Origin: Zygnema cylindricum | Taxonomy: Eukaryota > Streptophyta > Zygnematophyceae > Zygnematales > Zygnemataceae | Assembly (NCBI GenBank): GCA_037447655.1 | Contig: JBBHKE010000063.1 | Location: forward strand, 78,466-142,465 | Length of the DNA: 64,000 nucleotides | Direction: 5' to 3' | Shown here: positions 46,760 to 59,924 of the stretch, piece after piece | Layout of the letters: each line of letters starts with the position of its first letter | Numbering within the stretch: position 1 is the stretch's first letter | Position numbers and translations under genes: made by a program | Notes under the pieces: generated by a model | Database searches by the model: none | Told to the model about the DNA's origin: nothing | The model's input: only the letters and a program-made list of their open reading frames with translations

Positions 46760-48406
46760 GCCTGTACACATTTTGAACTTACAACGCTCAAATAGTGTGA
46801 CGCCGCAACGTCTCTTTTTGGAAATGTCCGTAGACGTGATGATAAATTTCCGTACATTTCTGTATACATTCTGATCAGTTTACTAAACAAAAAGTACCGA
46901 TACGTGCATCGCATCTTTTCGTCAAGTTTCGTACAGTTTCCGTGAATATTCATACAGTTACCGTAATTTGTCTATAGGTTTCCGTAAATTTCCAGTTTTA
47001 GTTTACAATAGACGTTTTTTTGTGATTTTTTGAAAAGTCACTTACAATACGTAGAAACTAGAAAAAAGGAAAAAATTGCGCGTATTGAAAAACTAGGGTA
47101 GCGATACATGACCACTTGCGGAGGCAGAAAATTAGAAAGGCGACATAGTTGAAAACAAACGTGTTGGCAAAATATATCCACCATGTTGGTTTGAAAAGAT
47201 AGTTTTGTGCGTGTGTGTAGTTTCATTTGTACACAATGGTTCGTGAGTACAGGACGTGAGTTTAATGCGTATGCTATTTGAATTTATTGTAGAGGTTCCT
47301 ATAGATTTATGGATTGGGGGGAAGTAATAATATTGGTTTTGGAAACCTTTAGTCCTCTCTATATCTCGTGTGTGAGAAAGAGAGTCTAGACTTAGCCGGT
47401 TTTGTGTACAAACTGAGTTGACGTAGACAAAATGTGGTGTGGTATGTAACTCCAAAGGGAGTTCACAGATTTGGTACACTCTATGTACACGTGTCGGTCC
47501 GTGGGGAAGTCGAGCTTGGTTGAGTTGGTTGACAAAGTACATATTTACTTGAAGGACCAGATTTACACGTGGAGGTTCATCTTCGGTGATGAATGAATAC
47601 GCGGACGGCGGACGGAGTTCGCCGTCATTTTTGGAAGAGAAATATTGACCGAACCGTCATTTCAGTGGACTAACTTTGACTGCGTACTTTAGCAGCGGCT
47701 AGGGTTAAGAATTGATGTAAATACTTGTACGGTAGATGGCGGGGATTAGTTTGATTAATTTTTAGTGTACCGACACACCACGGTAGTTGTGGTACGGTGT
47801 AGATCAGGTGTAGGTTCACTTTGTATATATAGGACTTAGTCATTTTTGGACTTAGGAACTTTTTGGACAGAATCTGTTTCTGCTCCTTTTTGGGAATTTC
47901 ATCTGAGAATTGCTCTCAGTTCTAATGGCAGAATTATCTGAAATTTTGCATGTGTGTTCTTCCTTGTATTGAAAATATTGTGGAAAATTCGCAGACCTAT
48001 TGTGTGTCTGATTTTCTTGGGGCTTCATTGTGAAGTTGGTCAGATTTATCAAAGTTCTGGCAGGCTGTTTTTATGCAACTTTGACTAGATGGTGTGATAA
48101 TTCTGTTGGGTATATTTATATGAAAATTTGTGGGAATACTGAATATTATAGAAAAAATATGTTTATGAAGTTTCAGATTTATTTGGTAATTCTGTATAAT
48201 TCTGAGTGGTTTCAAAGTAGGCTGTTTTTGGGGTAGTCTGTGGTGCTTCCGAGGGTAAATTCATGGCTGGAATTTCTTCAAACCAACACACTAGAGTGCT
48301 TTATGTCGTATTCCGATTAAAATTTAGCGTGTCCGGTGTAGATTAGAATTTTTTGAGAAAAACATGCGTTGTTCTTAACGTAATATAATATGTAGATCTT
48401 GATGAA
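46760..48406. other. Gene-free spacer
   Basis: AT-rich; ORFs on both strands show no known motifs or skewed coding signal. Confidence 0.5.
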
Positions 48407-48409
48407 TTA

Positions 48410-49362
48410 GGGTGTGTGCCCATTCAACCGAAACTTTTAAATATTACTTTAGATTTTAGCGCAGATTTTACGGTGTACTTTTAACAATGTTCCTATGTCA
48501 ATCATTACTTCCGCCTTCATTACTTCAAATATGTGAAAGTTGTAGACTTCTACAAAATGTGCGACGGGCTACGATAGTACAAAGACTACGAAACTTCCTA
48601 AAATTAGTGACGTCTACAAAAACAGCGTCGGTTGTAGACGTCGAGTTTTTTGTGACATTGTAGATGTTTAGGGTTTTGTGACATTGCGAAGCCATGCTAC
48701 CTTGTGACGTCATTAGCATGTAAACTTTTCGCTAAGGCTTCCCTATTTCTTTTTCTTACCTTTTATCATTCGATATGCCACCAAACCGAGACCAGTAATA
48801 TTAAAAAAACAAGAAAAAAAAACATCTTTCATTTGATAATATTATTGCTACATTTCATTTAGAAATGGAAGAAAGAGGAGCGATCGAATGAGAAAGATGG
48901 GGAGAGACGAGGACGTCGTAAACTTTTGCAAAGGACCCATGAATGAAAGTGGAGGTCGAAGACCCCAACGATTTTTTTTCCGTACATGCTAGTCATTTTT
49001 GTACGTATATGCTCGTGACGAGCAGGGAAAAAAATAGCGTGTACTCTCCCTCGTTTAAAATTTTTCGAAGACGTTTCACGCGTGCAATACTGGCTTTCTA
49101 TTCGTCGATATGGTGTTATTTTGGTTAAAGCCAGGTCGCGATTTGATTCCGGTATAAGTGTGAAGATGAGTTGGCGTGACGTGGAAGTAGGTCGAAATGA
49201 TAATAACGCCGAATCGAAGTAATTTCCAAGTGCCAAGATGACGAAAAATGTACTTTGGTTCTTGCCCATTTTTCGTACGGCATATGATTTTCTCGTTGCA
49301 AGTCCCATTTTCTGTAAAAACGACAAAAAAAAACCCTTACTGTAACACATGGGCACACACCC
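48410..49362. mobile_element. PIF/Harbinger-like MITE (P1), best preserved
   Basis: 953 bp with perfect 14 bp terminal repeats GGGTGTGTGCCCAT, flanked by TTA (48407-48409, 49363-49365). Same orientation as the 43.9 kb copy. Confidence 0.93.
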
Positions 49363-49365
49363 TTA

Positions 49366-50150
49366 GGTATTTCGATAGGATACTGCGACATTGTATTACA
49401 CACCGTTCAGATCTACAGTGCGCTGTAACAAAGTGATCCTAGTCTAGATTCTAATAAATGTATCTAGGACAAAAAGAAAGACTGGACCGTCGCCCAAAGG
49501 ACTGGACCGACGGTCAAAAGACTTGTACGTAAGAAAAAACTAGACCGACGTATGTAATGAAAAAGTACAAAAGACAGCACCAACTTATGGAAGTACGGAC
49601 AGGACCAGAAGCAAGTCGTCCGGATAAGACGGTCAACAAGACTTGACCGATCGAAGAGAAGTACGGGCAAGACAAAAGTAAACTGACGCTAAATGTCCGT
49701 AAACACCCCCCCTCAAGCAAAAACTAGGAAGTAGATTGAGATGAAAACAAAGGAAATTTAGCTAGGAGGAAAAGAAAGACAAAGGCCAGAGGAGAGGTGG
49801 TGTTGCTTGCAACTCTGAGACCTCCATAGGACCTCAGAGTAAACAGCTCACACGAAGCAACTAGGATAACCCTGACCCCTTTGTCTTTCAGCACGAATAA
49901 CTTCCACCCTGGCAAACAAAAACTCTGACCACCTTCACCCCTGTGCAGGCAAGACTCCCCTGAGTTGATACCAAAAAGAATCTTTGAATTTGCTTCTCTG
50001 AGCAGTTAGTTATGGAGGGTCAAAGTTGACATTTTTTACAGAAGCTCTCTGGGAGAGAGGGTCCTATCTACCAATTTTTTCTAAGTCCTATCTCTCTCTA
50101 AAACTCTATCTACTACTGTACGGCACCAATCCTATTACACTGCCGTACAC
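49366..50150 (-). other. Possible LTR-element end with polypurine tract
   Basis: On the minus strand a purine tract GCTTGAGGGGGGG is followed at about 49708 by TGTTTACGG, the expected order of PPT and 3' LTR start. A primer-site-like TGGTATCAACTCAGG lies upstream at about 49972. The matching second LTR was not found, so this may be part of an unrelated truncated element or chance. Confidence 0.3.
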
Positions 50151-50339
50151 AGAAGTACAGCTGCTGGTGTACTTTATGTACGGATATTGTACGACATGAC
50201 CTAAATGTCGACACATGTCATATTCGGATTCGGTCCCGTAATTCCCAAAGATGCCGCAATCCAACGTAATCGTGCCACGTGTCATCCGATGTGGCGATGA
50301 CCACAAACCGTCGAGAATCTCTTCCGTGATCTTGACTTT

Positions 50340-50873
50340 TTTTTCGGCCGTCCGATTGAATGCAGATTTCAATCGTAGCCGTCATAAATGCTTGTGCGGT
50401 ATTTGTTTCGTAAAAGAAACAAAATGCGCGGTACTCGTTTCTTATCCATACCGAAATCCGTACGTTTACATAACTGGATCTATGTATCCGTAAACATCCG
50501 CCGTTAAATGAATTTTCCTACGTGGCAACATTTAAATAAATATCAAACCCTATAGTATGTATCTTAATGTCTAGACTTAACGGATAAGTCTACCGGCTAC
50601 CGGCGTTTTGACGGTCGGCAGGTACCAGGATCAAATCCTGGTTCCGACATACTCCTTTTAGCAAATAAACCTACCTATCCGTAAATCAACTAATCTATTT
50701 CCCGTAAACCTCTGGATAGCCTAGGTAGTCATGGCTCTAGCTTCCTCTCCAACTTCTCAGTGACTGCAACAAGTGTGGGAGTTGGAGAGAGAAGTTAGAG
50801 GCAGACTGCCTCGGCTTCTTTCTGTATTCCAGTTTAGACCCAGAAAATAACAAAAGAACCATCGATTTCTACA
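50340..50873 (-). mobile_element. LTR-like end of Copia C with tRNA-like segment (family F2)
   Basis: Sequence directly downstream of minus-strand Copia C polyprotein and homologous to 11587-12063. On the minus strand it begins near TGTAGAAATCG (50873). It includes a tRNA-like segment in antisense to the element and a CT/GA-rich block. Its left limit is uncertain. Confidence 0.45.
50579..50649 (+). ncRNA. tRNA-like segment in F2 repeat
   Basis: T-arm CCAGG-ATCAAAT-CCTGG at 50625-50641 is a perfect 5 bp stem with B-box-like GGATCAAATCC. An A-box-like AAGTCTACCGGCTACCGG lies at 50586-50603. 39 bases separate the putative acceptor strand from the T-arm, as in a real tRNA. Acceptor pairing is only about 4 of 7. 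Confidence 0.45.
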
Positions 50874-53345
50874 TTGCTCAAAGTGAGGGCGATGAAGAGC
50901 CTTGGTGAGATAATCGACCTCTTGGTCCGCGAATTTGACATAAAGAAACTGGAGAGTGCCATCTTTGACCCGCTCCCGAGAGTCATGATACTGAATGTCG
51001 ATGTGCTTCCTCCGTTTGTGGTGAACAGGATTGCGGATCAAAGCAAGGGGCTCCTTAGGAATCGGAAAAAATAGGAGTAGGGGCTTAAGGGGGAAACCTT
51101 AGATTGGAAAGTAGGGTCCGAAGCCAAACAGCTTCCTTGACGGCGTGACAAACGGCCATATATTCCGCCTCAGTGCTGGAGTATGCCTTGGTAGGTAGCT
51201 TTGTGCATGACCAATAGAAAAGACCATTGCCCAAAAAGAAGCACGAGCCAGTGGTGGAACGGCGGGAAAGCTCATCTTGTGCCCAATCTGAATCAACAAA
51301 ACGCGTAAGAGCACTAGAGCCAGAGGAAGAATATGTGAGACAAAGAGTTTTAGTGCCCTGTAGAAAACGAAAGACACGTTTTGCTGCGGCAAGATGATCA
51401 AGAGAAGGACTTTGAAGGAATTGAGTGAGTTTAGTGACACCTGTGGTAATGTCAGGGCGGGTGGCCTGTATGGCGTACATAAGGGTTTCGACCATCGAGC
51501 GGTAAGTGGCATGGAGGGAGGGGGAGAGAAAGGAGTCAGTGGAAGGGAGTCAGTGGAACGGAGTAGAGGGGCATTGGCATCTAAAGGAGTGGAAAAGGAG
51601 GTGCACTCTGCCATGCCAAAGCGTTCCAAAAGATCAAAGATAAAGGTCTCTTGAGAGAGAGAGAGAGAGAGGGTGCGAGCCGAGCGATTACGAGAAACTT
51701 GAATGCCCAAATAATAAGTGAGCTCACCTAGATCGACTATGTCAAAATGGGTCTGAAGGAGAGATTTGACATTTGAGATTTTAGAGAGGGAAGGACGAAC
51801 AAAAAGGAGATCGTCGACAAAGATTGCAACAATGATCAAAGAGGTGTCAGAGCCACGAGAGTAAATGCTAAAATCGACATCAATTCGGGTAAATCCTTCT
51901 TTCCGCATAATGGCATCTATGGTATGGTTCCATACACGTGGGGATTGCTTTAATCCATAGATTGTTTTTATGAGATAGCAAACCAAATGTTCAAATCAAG
52001 GGGAAATAAAGCATTCAGACTGATGCATGTAAATGTCCTTAGACAAGATCCCATTTAAAAAGGCATTTTTAACATCTATCTGATAAACATGGAAATCATG
52101 TTCAGCAGCTAAAGAAAGTAAAGTGCGGATAGATGTCAACCGGGCAACAAGAGCAAAGGTTTTAGTGAAATCTATACCTTTGATTTGGGAAAATCCCTTC
52201 GCCACCAAGCGAGCTTTGTATTTGTCCACGGATCCATCCGCTTTTTGTTTTACACGGAAGACCCATTTCGAACCGATTGCATTTCTTCCAGGAGAAGGGG
52301 AACAAGATTCCATGTTTTGTTGGAAAGTAACGCATTGAATTCAGCATCAGCGACAATTTTCCAAAGGGAGGCATCAGGACGTTTTAGGGCAGCTTTGAGA
52401 GAGAGAGGGGCTGTCGAAGCCAAGCCCGGCCAATGGCGTAAACTAAGAGGCATAAAATCAAAGAATCAGCGAGATGATTCTAACGTCAAGGAAAAAAGAA
52501 AATAAAAGAAAATCCGCTCGCGAAGGCATCCGGCAAAAGATAAAATCATTGAGAGATAAAGTGAAAATTGTCAAGAATCAACAAAGAACAAAGGATAAAC
52601 ATCTAGATCGTGAAGTCCGGCGTCGTGGTCGTCAGATGATTGAGAAATTGAAGAGAAAGGGGGGGAAAAGAAGGGATAGAGAATTGAGGAAGCATGGATA
52701 ATGGGGAAAGGGGGAAAGGGAAGGGAAGACATTGAAAGTTTCAGAAGTGGGTTTGGGGAAAGTTGTAGAGAGAGGGCGTCTTAGAAGGATTCCCAGAAGG
52801 ATGCAACTTGGAATTTAGGTATTTTAACAAAATAAAAAACAGCGTATGGATCGATTGGAGGAGGTCTTTATACCACGCTTCACAGCCAAAGATTCTAAGG
52901 TGGCGTATATCTGGTTTGACAGAGGACCATGCTTCCATTGGAGTAGATTCTGGTAAAGCGTTAATGGGATAAAGATTGCGTAAGTAATTTGCGCAAATGA
53001 CAGCCTCTGCCCAAAATTCATAAGGCAAATTTGCAAAGTACAGCATGGAGCGTGACATGTCATGTAATGTTCGATTGTACCTTTCTTCAATGTCGTTTTG
53101 TTGTGGCGTCAGAGTCGCCGTTAAATAACGTGAGATTCCATGTTGCATGAGAAATTCAGAAAACTAGTTGGACAAAAATTCGCCACCATTGTCACTGCGC
53201 AAGACCTTGATACGTTTGTTGTGAAAATTTTCTGCCAACGCCTTAAATTCCTGAAATCGGGCAAAAGCGTCAGATTTGATTACTTTGATAATTAATGAGA
53301 CATGTTTATAAAAATTAGGACAAGTGAAATTAAAGATAACTTGTA
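50874..53345 (-). pseudogene. Degenerate Ty1/copia integrase-RT-RNase H (copy C)
   Basis: Minus strand: integrase core with RSDNGGEF (about 53195), an in-frame stop, then TPQQNDIEERYNRT and HLRIFGCEA (53148-52850). Reverse transcriptase from 52453 has GSKWVFRVK, YKARLVAKGF, IDVKNAFLNG, and the active box FVDD (about 51800). RNase H has DSDWA and SSTEAEYMA (51290-51150), ending HIDIQYHDSRERVKDG near 50960. Several frameshifts; gag and protease are missing on the right. A different lineage from copies A and B. Confidence 0.88.
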
Positions 53346-53441
53346 CAAGTTTTTGATGGAAGGAAAGTAACTTGATGATTGTCTTTTGTGTGTGTGTGTA
53401 ATTTTGTGCCTGGTTACAATTTGTGCGTGAAATCGTTTCAG

Positions 53442-53570
53442 ATTGTTAAGCTAAAAGTAAGCGCTAAATGAGTTGTGTTTGGAGTAAAAGAACACAGTTT
53501 GTGAGTGAAACTGTGCCATATTGTTAAGCTAAAAGTAAGCTTTAAGTGAGTTGTGTTCGGAGTCAAAGGG
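53442..53570. repeat. 78 bp-period tandem duplication
   Basis: ATTGTTAAGCTAAAAGTAAG at 53442 recurs at 53520 with the following GAGTTGTGTT-GGAGT block. Confidence 0.8.
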
Positions 53571-53673
53571 ACTCATTGCTGTTAAGTAACCATCGGTCAA
53601 ATTATATTACTAGGGAGGTATTTTTGGGTGGTCTTTTGCGTATCTAATAGGTGACTTTGCAACTTCTGGTAGA

Positions 53674-53741
53674 GTTCTTGTTGCTACAAAGCAACAAGTA
53701 ATGGGTCGTTCTTGTTGCTACAAAGCAACAAGTAATGGGCC
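53674..53741. repeat. 34 bp tandem duplication containing a hairpin
   Basis: 53674-53707 and 53708-53741 abut. Each contains CTTGTTGCT-ACAA-AGCAACAAG, a perfect 9 bp stem with a 4-base loop. Confidence 0.88.
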
Positions 53742-53756
53742 CACGGCTCAAAATAC

Positions 53757-54724
53757 TTAGTGTATTTCTACAACCACAGTAGCAGGAGGATAGCCAGAAG
53801 CAGTAGTAGTGGAAGTAGACATTTAAAGCAGAAGCTAACAAGCACCCTACTCAACAACCAACTTCAATATGTGATAGAATGCAACTCAGTGATCTATGCA
53901 GACTCAAATTCTGCATAACAGTAGTAAGCACAGTGTAGAATCACTCTACAAAGATTCAACTCAATTGATCCAGCCAGCCATAAGATCTTCACACTGCAGT
54001 TACACAAAAACTGCCTTAGTTTATTAATATCCCAAGACTTGGATGATCACAATTTGTCTAAGTCTTAAACTATATACTCACAGTGTGTATCTACACACTA
54101 ATTTAAGTGACTGTACTACAGTACTATTCTATTCTACCACAAAGTACTAAAATTATACTTACTATTCTATGAGTACATCCAAAACCTAATTTTGCCTTTT
54201 CTCTAAATCTGAATAGTGCGACACTATTTTAAATTAGCTAAACTACAAAACCTTGTTTCAGATATTTACAAATAGAAGGCCGTACATTAAATGTTCTTGG
54301 CGCTTAGTCAGCTGTGGTCCATAGCATTCAGCTGACTGTTGTCGTGTAGTACGAAACACCTGATACCGTCAAAGTGTGCTTCGTCATTTGTGGTCCCTTC
54401 AGAATCGCGCCTGTCAATTCGATGTCAATCAACGACCCTTCTTGGCTGAACGTACCATACTTTTCCATATATGCGGTTTGCATTCCTTTCGTCCGATTTC
54501 ATCAATCGGCTCGTTAATCTCCCGACACGTGTAACTGGTCATCGGCGGTACTCCGTGAAATCTGCAACACCCTTTTCTTGCCGACGCGTGTCCAACTGGC
54601 CGTACACTACACTATCTTAGTCTTCTGTTACTGTAACACTATGATTTTCATTTCCCAAAACATTCTAAGTCCTTAATTCTTTCTCACAACTCTATCTACT
54701 GAGTAAAGATTTCCAATTTCAACT
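53757..54724 (-). mobile_element. Second LTR plus leader and gag start of Copia B
   Basis: Matches 58930-59924 in the same orientation with roughly 10-12 percent divergence by eye: gag ATG at 53822 (MSTSTTTASG), leader, and LTR ending (minus-strand start) at 54724. A normal 3' LTR would not be followed by its own leader and gag start, so this marks an LTR-internal-LTR-internal chain. Gag is truncated after about 22 codons. Confidence 0.8.
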
Positions 54725-57700
54725 CTCCCCTAATTCTTTAGACTCAGTCACTCACTCAGCCCAATAGCGTTTCTACAAAACTGTAACTCAGGAGCAGGAA
54801 GGGGTTTAGTTAGCATGTCAGCAAAACAGAGCAGGAAGGGGTTTAGTTAGCATGTCAGCAACAATTTTCTCATCTGGTAAATAACACAATTTTAAAACTC
54901 TTCCAAGCACATTTTCAATCACAAAATGAAGTCTGACATCCATGTGCTTGCTCTTAAAATGATTACTCGGGTTAGTAGCAATAGCAATGGCTGCCTGGTT
55001 GTCACACCAAATAATCTGTGGACCTGTCTGCATGTATCCAAGTTCTTGCAAAATGGACTTAACCCATAAGAGTTTTTTGAGTGCAGAAGATGTTGCCATG
55101 TACTCTGACTCCATTGTAGACTGTGCTGTAACCTTTTGGTGCTTGCTGCTCCAGCATGAAGTTCCATCTTGGATCTTTAGGAAGAAGCCGGTTGTAGATT
55201 TTTGGCTTGGCATATCCCCATAGCTGGCATCACTCCAAGTCTGCATTTTCACTTCTCCTCCTCCGAGTATCAACTTAAGATCTCGAGTCCCTGCAAGGTA
55301 TCTCAAAAATCTTTTTGCAGCTTCCCAGTCTGCCCTCTTAGGATATTGCAGACTTCTACTTAGGACTCCTACAGCTGATGCAATGTTAGGTCTCGTACGA
55401 TTCATGAAGTATATAAGACTTCTCACTACCTGCCTATACGACTTTGAAGCGTTAAACTCTTCATCCCCTAACTCTAGGCTCTCACTAACCATTATGCCTG
55501 AGTCTGACTCACTTCAATCAAGCGTCTTTCTGAATTCTATGGGAGTTACAAATCCTTTTACATCTTTCATTTCAAATTTTACCAGCATATTACTTATTGC
55601 TTCCTTTTTTGTTAACATAATGAGTTTTCTGTTTCTGTCTCTCTCTACCTGTATTCCTAAGATTTACTTAAATTCACCAAGGTCCTTCATCACGATCCTT
55701 GACCTTAAAGCAACTTTAATTCGATTTATCTCATCCATAGACTTGCTTAGTAAAGCAAGTCATCCACATATACAGCAATATAAAGAATCCCATCCTCCCC
55801 TTGCAGTATATACACTGAGTGCTCTGAACTAATCCTTTAAAATCCTAGTCTGGTAATAAATTCATCTAGTTTTAAGTTCCATTGTCTAGGGGCTTATTTC
55901 AGCCCATACAAAGATTTTATTAGTTTACAGACTAAGTTTTCTTTCCCTTTCTCTACATACATCTCCGGTTGTTTCATGTAAATGTTTTCTTCTAACTCTC
56001 CATGCAGGAAGGCAGTCTTAACGTCCATGTGGTGGACTTCCATGTTTTCTATAGCAGCCAAACTTAGTAAGATTCTAACAGTGGGAAAATCTGACAACTG
56101 GAGAGAAGGTTTCCTCAAAATCAATACCTTTTTTCTGATTGTAACCTTTGGCCAAAAGTCTGGACTTGTACCTTTCGATGGTGTTGTCCGGGTTGAGTTT
56201 CACTTTGAACACCCATTTGCTGCCGATGGCTTTCCTGCCCGGAGGAAGATCCACCAGCTCCCACGTCTGCGCCTCCATGATGGACTTCATTTCGTCCTTT
56301 ACTGCCTCGATCCAGTGATTTCTCTCCCGTGATGAGAAGGCTTTCTGAATTGTTAACGGTTATGTTGTAGCTGCTGAGAAAGCAAAATGTGAGCTTGCTT
56401 GCAGACGGGTGCTGGTTCTTCTTCCCCCCGGAAATTCTGAGGCTGAAATTGTCGGCAACTTGCTATTTGTTTTCCTGATTTGAGTTGTTGCAGGTGGCGA
56501 AACAAGATCTGGATTTGCTGATTCCACATGTGAAGGAAGCGGTGTAGATGTTGGTGCCGAATCTAGTTCTGCAGCAGGTGTTGCATTTGGTAGAGGGATC
56601 TGTGGAGATGTAGTTGTAGCCGGTGACTGTGACTGAAAATAAACAGGGTGAGTATGCTGAAAGATCACATACTCTTGTACCTTTCCTGTTTGTTCACTTT
56701 CTGTGTTTGTGAACAGATTAACCGAATCTTGTTCATCCTTCAATTGTATATTTCTACATACAATGACTTTCTTCTTCTCTAAGACATATACCCTATAACC
56801 CTTTGCATTGTCATCATATCCCACAAAGATCCCAAGTAAGCCCTTAGCTTCCATTTTCCACCTAGTCTTCGATGTGTCTAAGACAAAACATTTGCTGCCA
56901 AATACTCTAAAGTGACTAACATCCGGTTTCATGACTGTCTAGAGTTCATAAGTTGTAGTCTTAACCGATCTAGATGCAACTCTGTTTTTAATATAGACCG
57001 CACAATTGAGTGCTTCAGCTTAGAATTTCAAATCTAAACCTTTGTCTGTAAACATGGACCTAGCACTTTCTGTGACAGTTCAATTTAGTCGTTGAGAAAC
57101 ACCATTCTGTTCCGGTGTATACGGAACTGTCAAGTTATGACTGATACCTTCCTAGAGGAGAAACTGTTCGAACTCCTTTGAAGTATAATCTCCTCCGTTG
57201 TCCGATCATAGCGCCAAGATCGGAACTCCATGCAACTTTTGTGCCCATGCCTTGTAGTGCTTGAAGTGTGTAAACACTTCACTCTTCTGCTGCATGAAGT
57301 AGACTCTTGTGAACCTCAAGCAGTCATCACTGAATGTAACCATATAGTGGACACCTTCAGCAGATGAAACCTGTGATGGACCGAGAACATCAGAGTGGAT
57401 AAGTTGTAGAACTTTGTCCGATCTGTGGTCAGATTGCTGTGGAAAAGGTAATTTGTGGATCTTTCCAAGTGAGCAACCATCACATGATTTCACAGGTTGA
57501 GAAGTAAGAGAGACACCCTCAACCTTTCATGAATTCACCATCTTTTGCAAGTTATCATAATTGATATGGCCTAATCTTTTATGCCATAACTCATTTACAG
57601 ACGATACACTGGAATAGAGAACATCATTTTCTTTGTATTTTGCCATATCCATCCTATACATCTTGCTTGCATCTCTAGTTCCTGTCACTGCAACTTTTCC

Positions 57701-58999
57701 TAGCTTGCTAACAACCTGTCTTCCTCCTTTGAGGATTACATCAAAGCCTTTGCTCTCTGCCAAAAAAGTAGAAAATAGATTCTTTTTGAACTCTGGTACA
57801 TATAACACATTGTGGAGAGTTCTCTCTACACACTTTCCCCCCACATCTACCATTAAAGATACATCACCCTGTGCTGAAGTTTGCACACTCATGCCGTAGG
57901 CATAGTAGATGTTCTTGGGAGTTGTCGCCTGGAGGTTGGAAAAACTGGATTTGTTCCAACACATATGTGTCGAAGCCCCGGTATCCATGATCCATCCTGT
58001 ATCTCTCTGGCCTTCCATAGCTGCCGCCATTGCAAATATTTCTGCTTCATCACCTTCAGTGTAAGAGAAGGGATCATCTTCTTCGTTTGCAGAACTTGAG
58101 AAGAGAGCAGTTCCCCGAGAAGAGTTCCCAGAAAAGCCCTTATGATATGGGCTCTGCTGCCAGCCTGGATGATATAGTCCTGTTTCATTTGCCTTTTTCA
58201 ACTTAGAAGAGTACCTGTATCCATGTCCTTTTTCAGAGCAGTAAAAGCAAGAAGTAGCCTGTCTATTTGGTCTATTGTTATACTGGTTCTCATTTTGACT
58301 CCTATTCTGATTTCTGTTCAGATTAAGTAAAGTTTTCCTGTCAAAATCTGTGTTCAAAGCTTCTACCTTTCTCTCTCCATGAAGTATTTTAGTAGTTGCT
58401 TCTTCTTTTAAGATTAGATTGTACACTAACTGAAATGTCCAGCTAGATTTATCATGAGTTTTCAGGTGGACATACACTCCTTTCATATTACTAGGGAGTC
58501 CCCTAACAAGTAAAGCTGCCCGCGGGAACTCAGGAAATCAGCCACCAGCAAACGAATGTGCATCAATAAGAGCACGAAAGTTATCACAATATTCCACCAT
58601 ACTCCCCCGCCCCGGAGTATTTATAGTCCCAGATTTGTCTAGCCACCAGAAGTTCCTCTTGGACATTAGATTTCTCAAAAGCAGTTTTTAGTGATTCCCA
58701 GATTTCTTTTGCTTTTTTCATTTTGAGCCGAGACATGACCAAATTCTCGGAGATGCATAGAATCAGATTGTTTCGCGCCAGTGAGTTTTTCTTCGCCCAG
58801 CTCGCATCTGTTTCACTTAAAGTACCATCCAAGACCCCCAATAGATCAGCAGTTTCAAATGTGGATTCAACCATCGCCGCCCAGTATGAATCATTTTGGC
58901 CATTAAATTGGGGATTCTTGATGAAAGGCCCATAACGTGTTGTTCTACAACCACAATAGCAAGAGGAGAGCCAGAAGCAGTAGTAGTGGAAGTAGACAT
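54725..58999 (-). pseudogene. Degenerate Ty1/copia polyprotein (copy B), nearly full length
   Basis: Minus strand, ATG at 58999 (MSTSTTTASG). Gag core 58900-58440. Zinc knuckle CFYCSEKGHGYRYS near 58235 has lost its last Cys. Protease WIMDTGASTHMC near 57970. GAG-pre-integrase LWHKRLGHINY near 57590. Integrase CDGCSLGKIHKLPF, HSDVLGP (57490-57200). Reverse transcriptase [19 protein letters not shown] (56240-56000) and YVDD (about 55770). RNase H SDASYGD, STMESEYMA, CDNQAAI (55250-54990), ending DMLTKPLPA. Multiple stops and frameshifts; a 37 bp duplication truncates the C-terminus. A polypurine-like AATTAGGGGAGAG (about 54737-54725) precedes the LTR. Confidence 0.92.
54792..54863. repeat. 37 bp tandem duplication at Copia B pol end
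   Basis: 54792-54828 is repeated from 54829. It changes the natural C-terminal frame so the read-through ends ...PALFC and stop. Confidence 0.88.
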
Positions 59000-59099
59000 T
59001 TAAAGCAGAAGCTAACAAGCACCCTACTCAATAGCCAACTTCAAGATGTGATAGAATGCAACTCAGTGATCTATGCAGACTCAAATTCTGCATAACACC

Positions 59100-59924
59100 A
59101 GTAAGCATAGTGTAGAATCACTCTACAAAGATTGAACTCAATTGATCCAGCCAACCACAAGATATTCACACTGGAGATTCACAAAAACTGCCGTAGTTGA
59201 TTAATATCCCTAGACTTGGATGATCACAATTTGTCTAAGTCCTAAACTATATACTCACAATGAGTATCTACTGGTCACACTAATTTAAGTGACTGTACTA
59301 CAATACTGTTCTATGCTACGACAAAGTACTAAAACTGTACTTAATATTCTAAGATTACTTCCAAAACCTAATTTTGCCCTTTCTCTAAATCTGAATAGTG
59401 CGACACTATTTTAAATTAGTTAAACTACAAATCTTTGTATCCAAATATTTACAAATAGGAGTCTGTACGTTAAATGTTCTTGGCGCTTTGTCAGCAGTGG
59501 TCCATAGCATCCGACTGACTGTTGTCCCGTAGTACGAAGCACCTGATGCCTTCCAAGTGTGCCTCGTCATCTGTGGTCCTTTCTGAATCACGTTCGTCAA
59601 TTCGTTGTCAATCAACGGCTCTTTTTGACTGACCTTACCATACTTTTCCATATATATGGTTTGCATTTGGTTCGTCCGATTCCATCAATCCGCCCGTTAG
59701 TCTCCCGACACGTGTAACTGGTCATTGGCGCTACTTTGTAAAACCTGCAGCATCCTTTTCCTGCCGACGTGTGTCCAATTGGCCGTACAATACACTCTCT
59801 TAGTCCTCTATTATTGTAACACTATTTGAGGTAATTATTACAGATTTCCACTTCCCAAAATATTCTAGGTACTTAATTCCTTCTCACATCTCCATCTACT
59901 GAGTAAAGATTTCCAATTTCAACA
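59100..59924 (-). mobile_element. 5' LTR of Copia B
   Basis: Minus-strand LTR begins TGTTGAAATTGGAAATC at 59924 and repeats at 54724. The inner boundary near 59100 is approximate; no standard initiator-Met primer site was found next to it. Confidence 0.7.

Noticed and set aside
47132-47542. 136-codon minus-strand ORF as a gene
   Set aside because: No motifs, no neighbouring exons, and composition like the surrounding spacer.
52474-52701. Lys/Arg-rich plus-strand ORF resembling a nucleic-acid-binding protein
   Set aside because: It is the antisense of the Ser/Pro linker between integrase and RT of Copia C.
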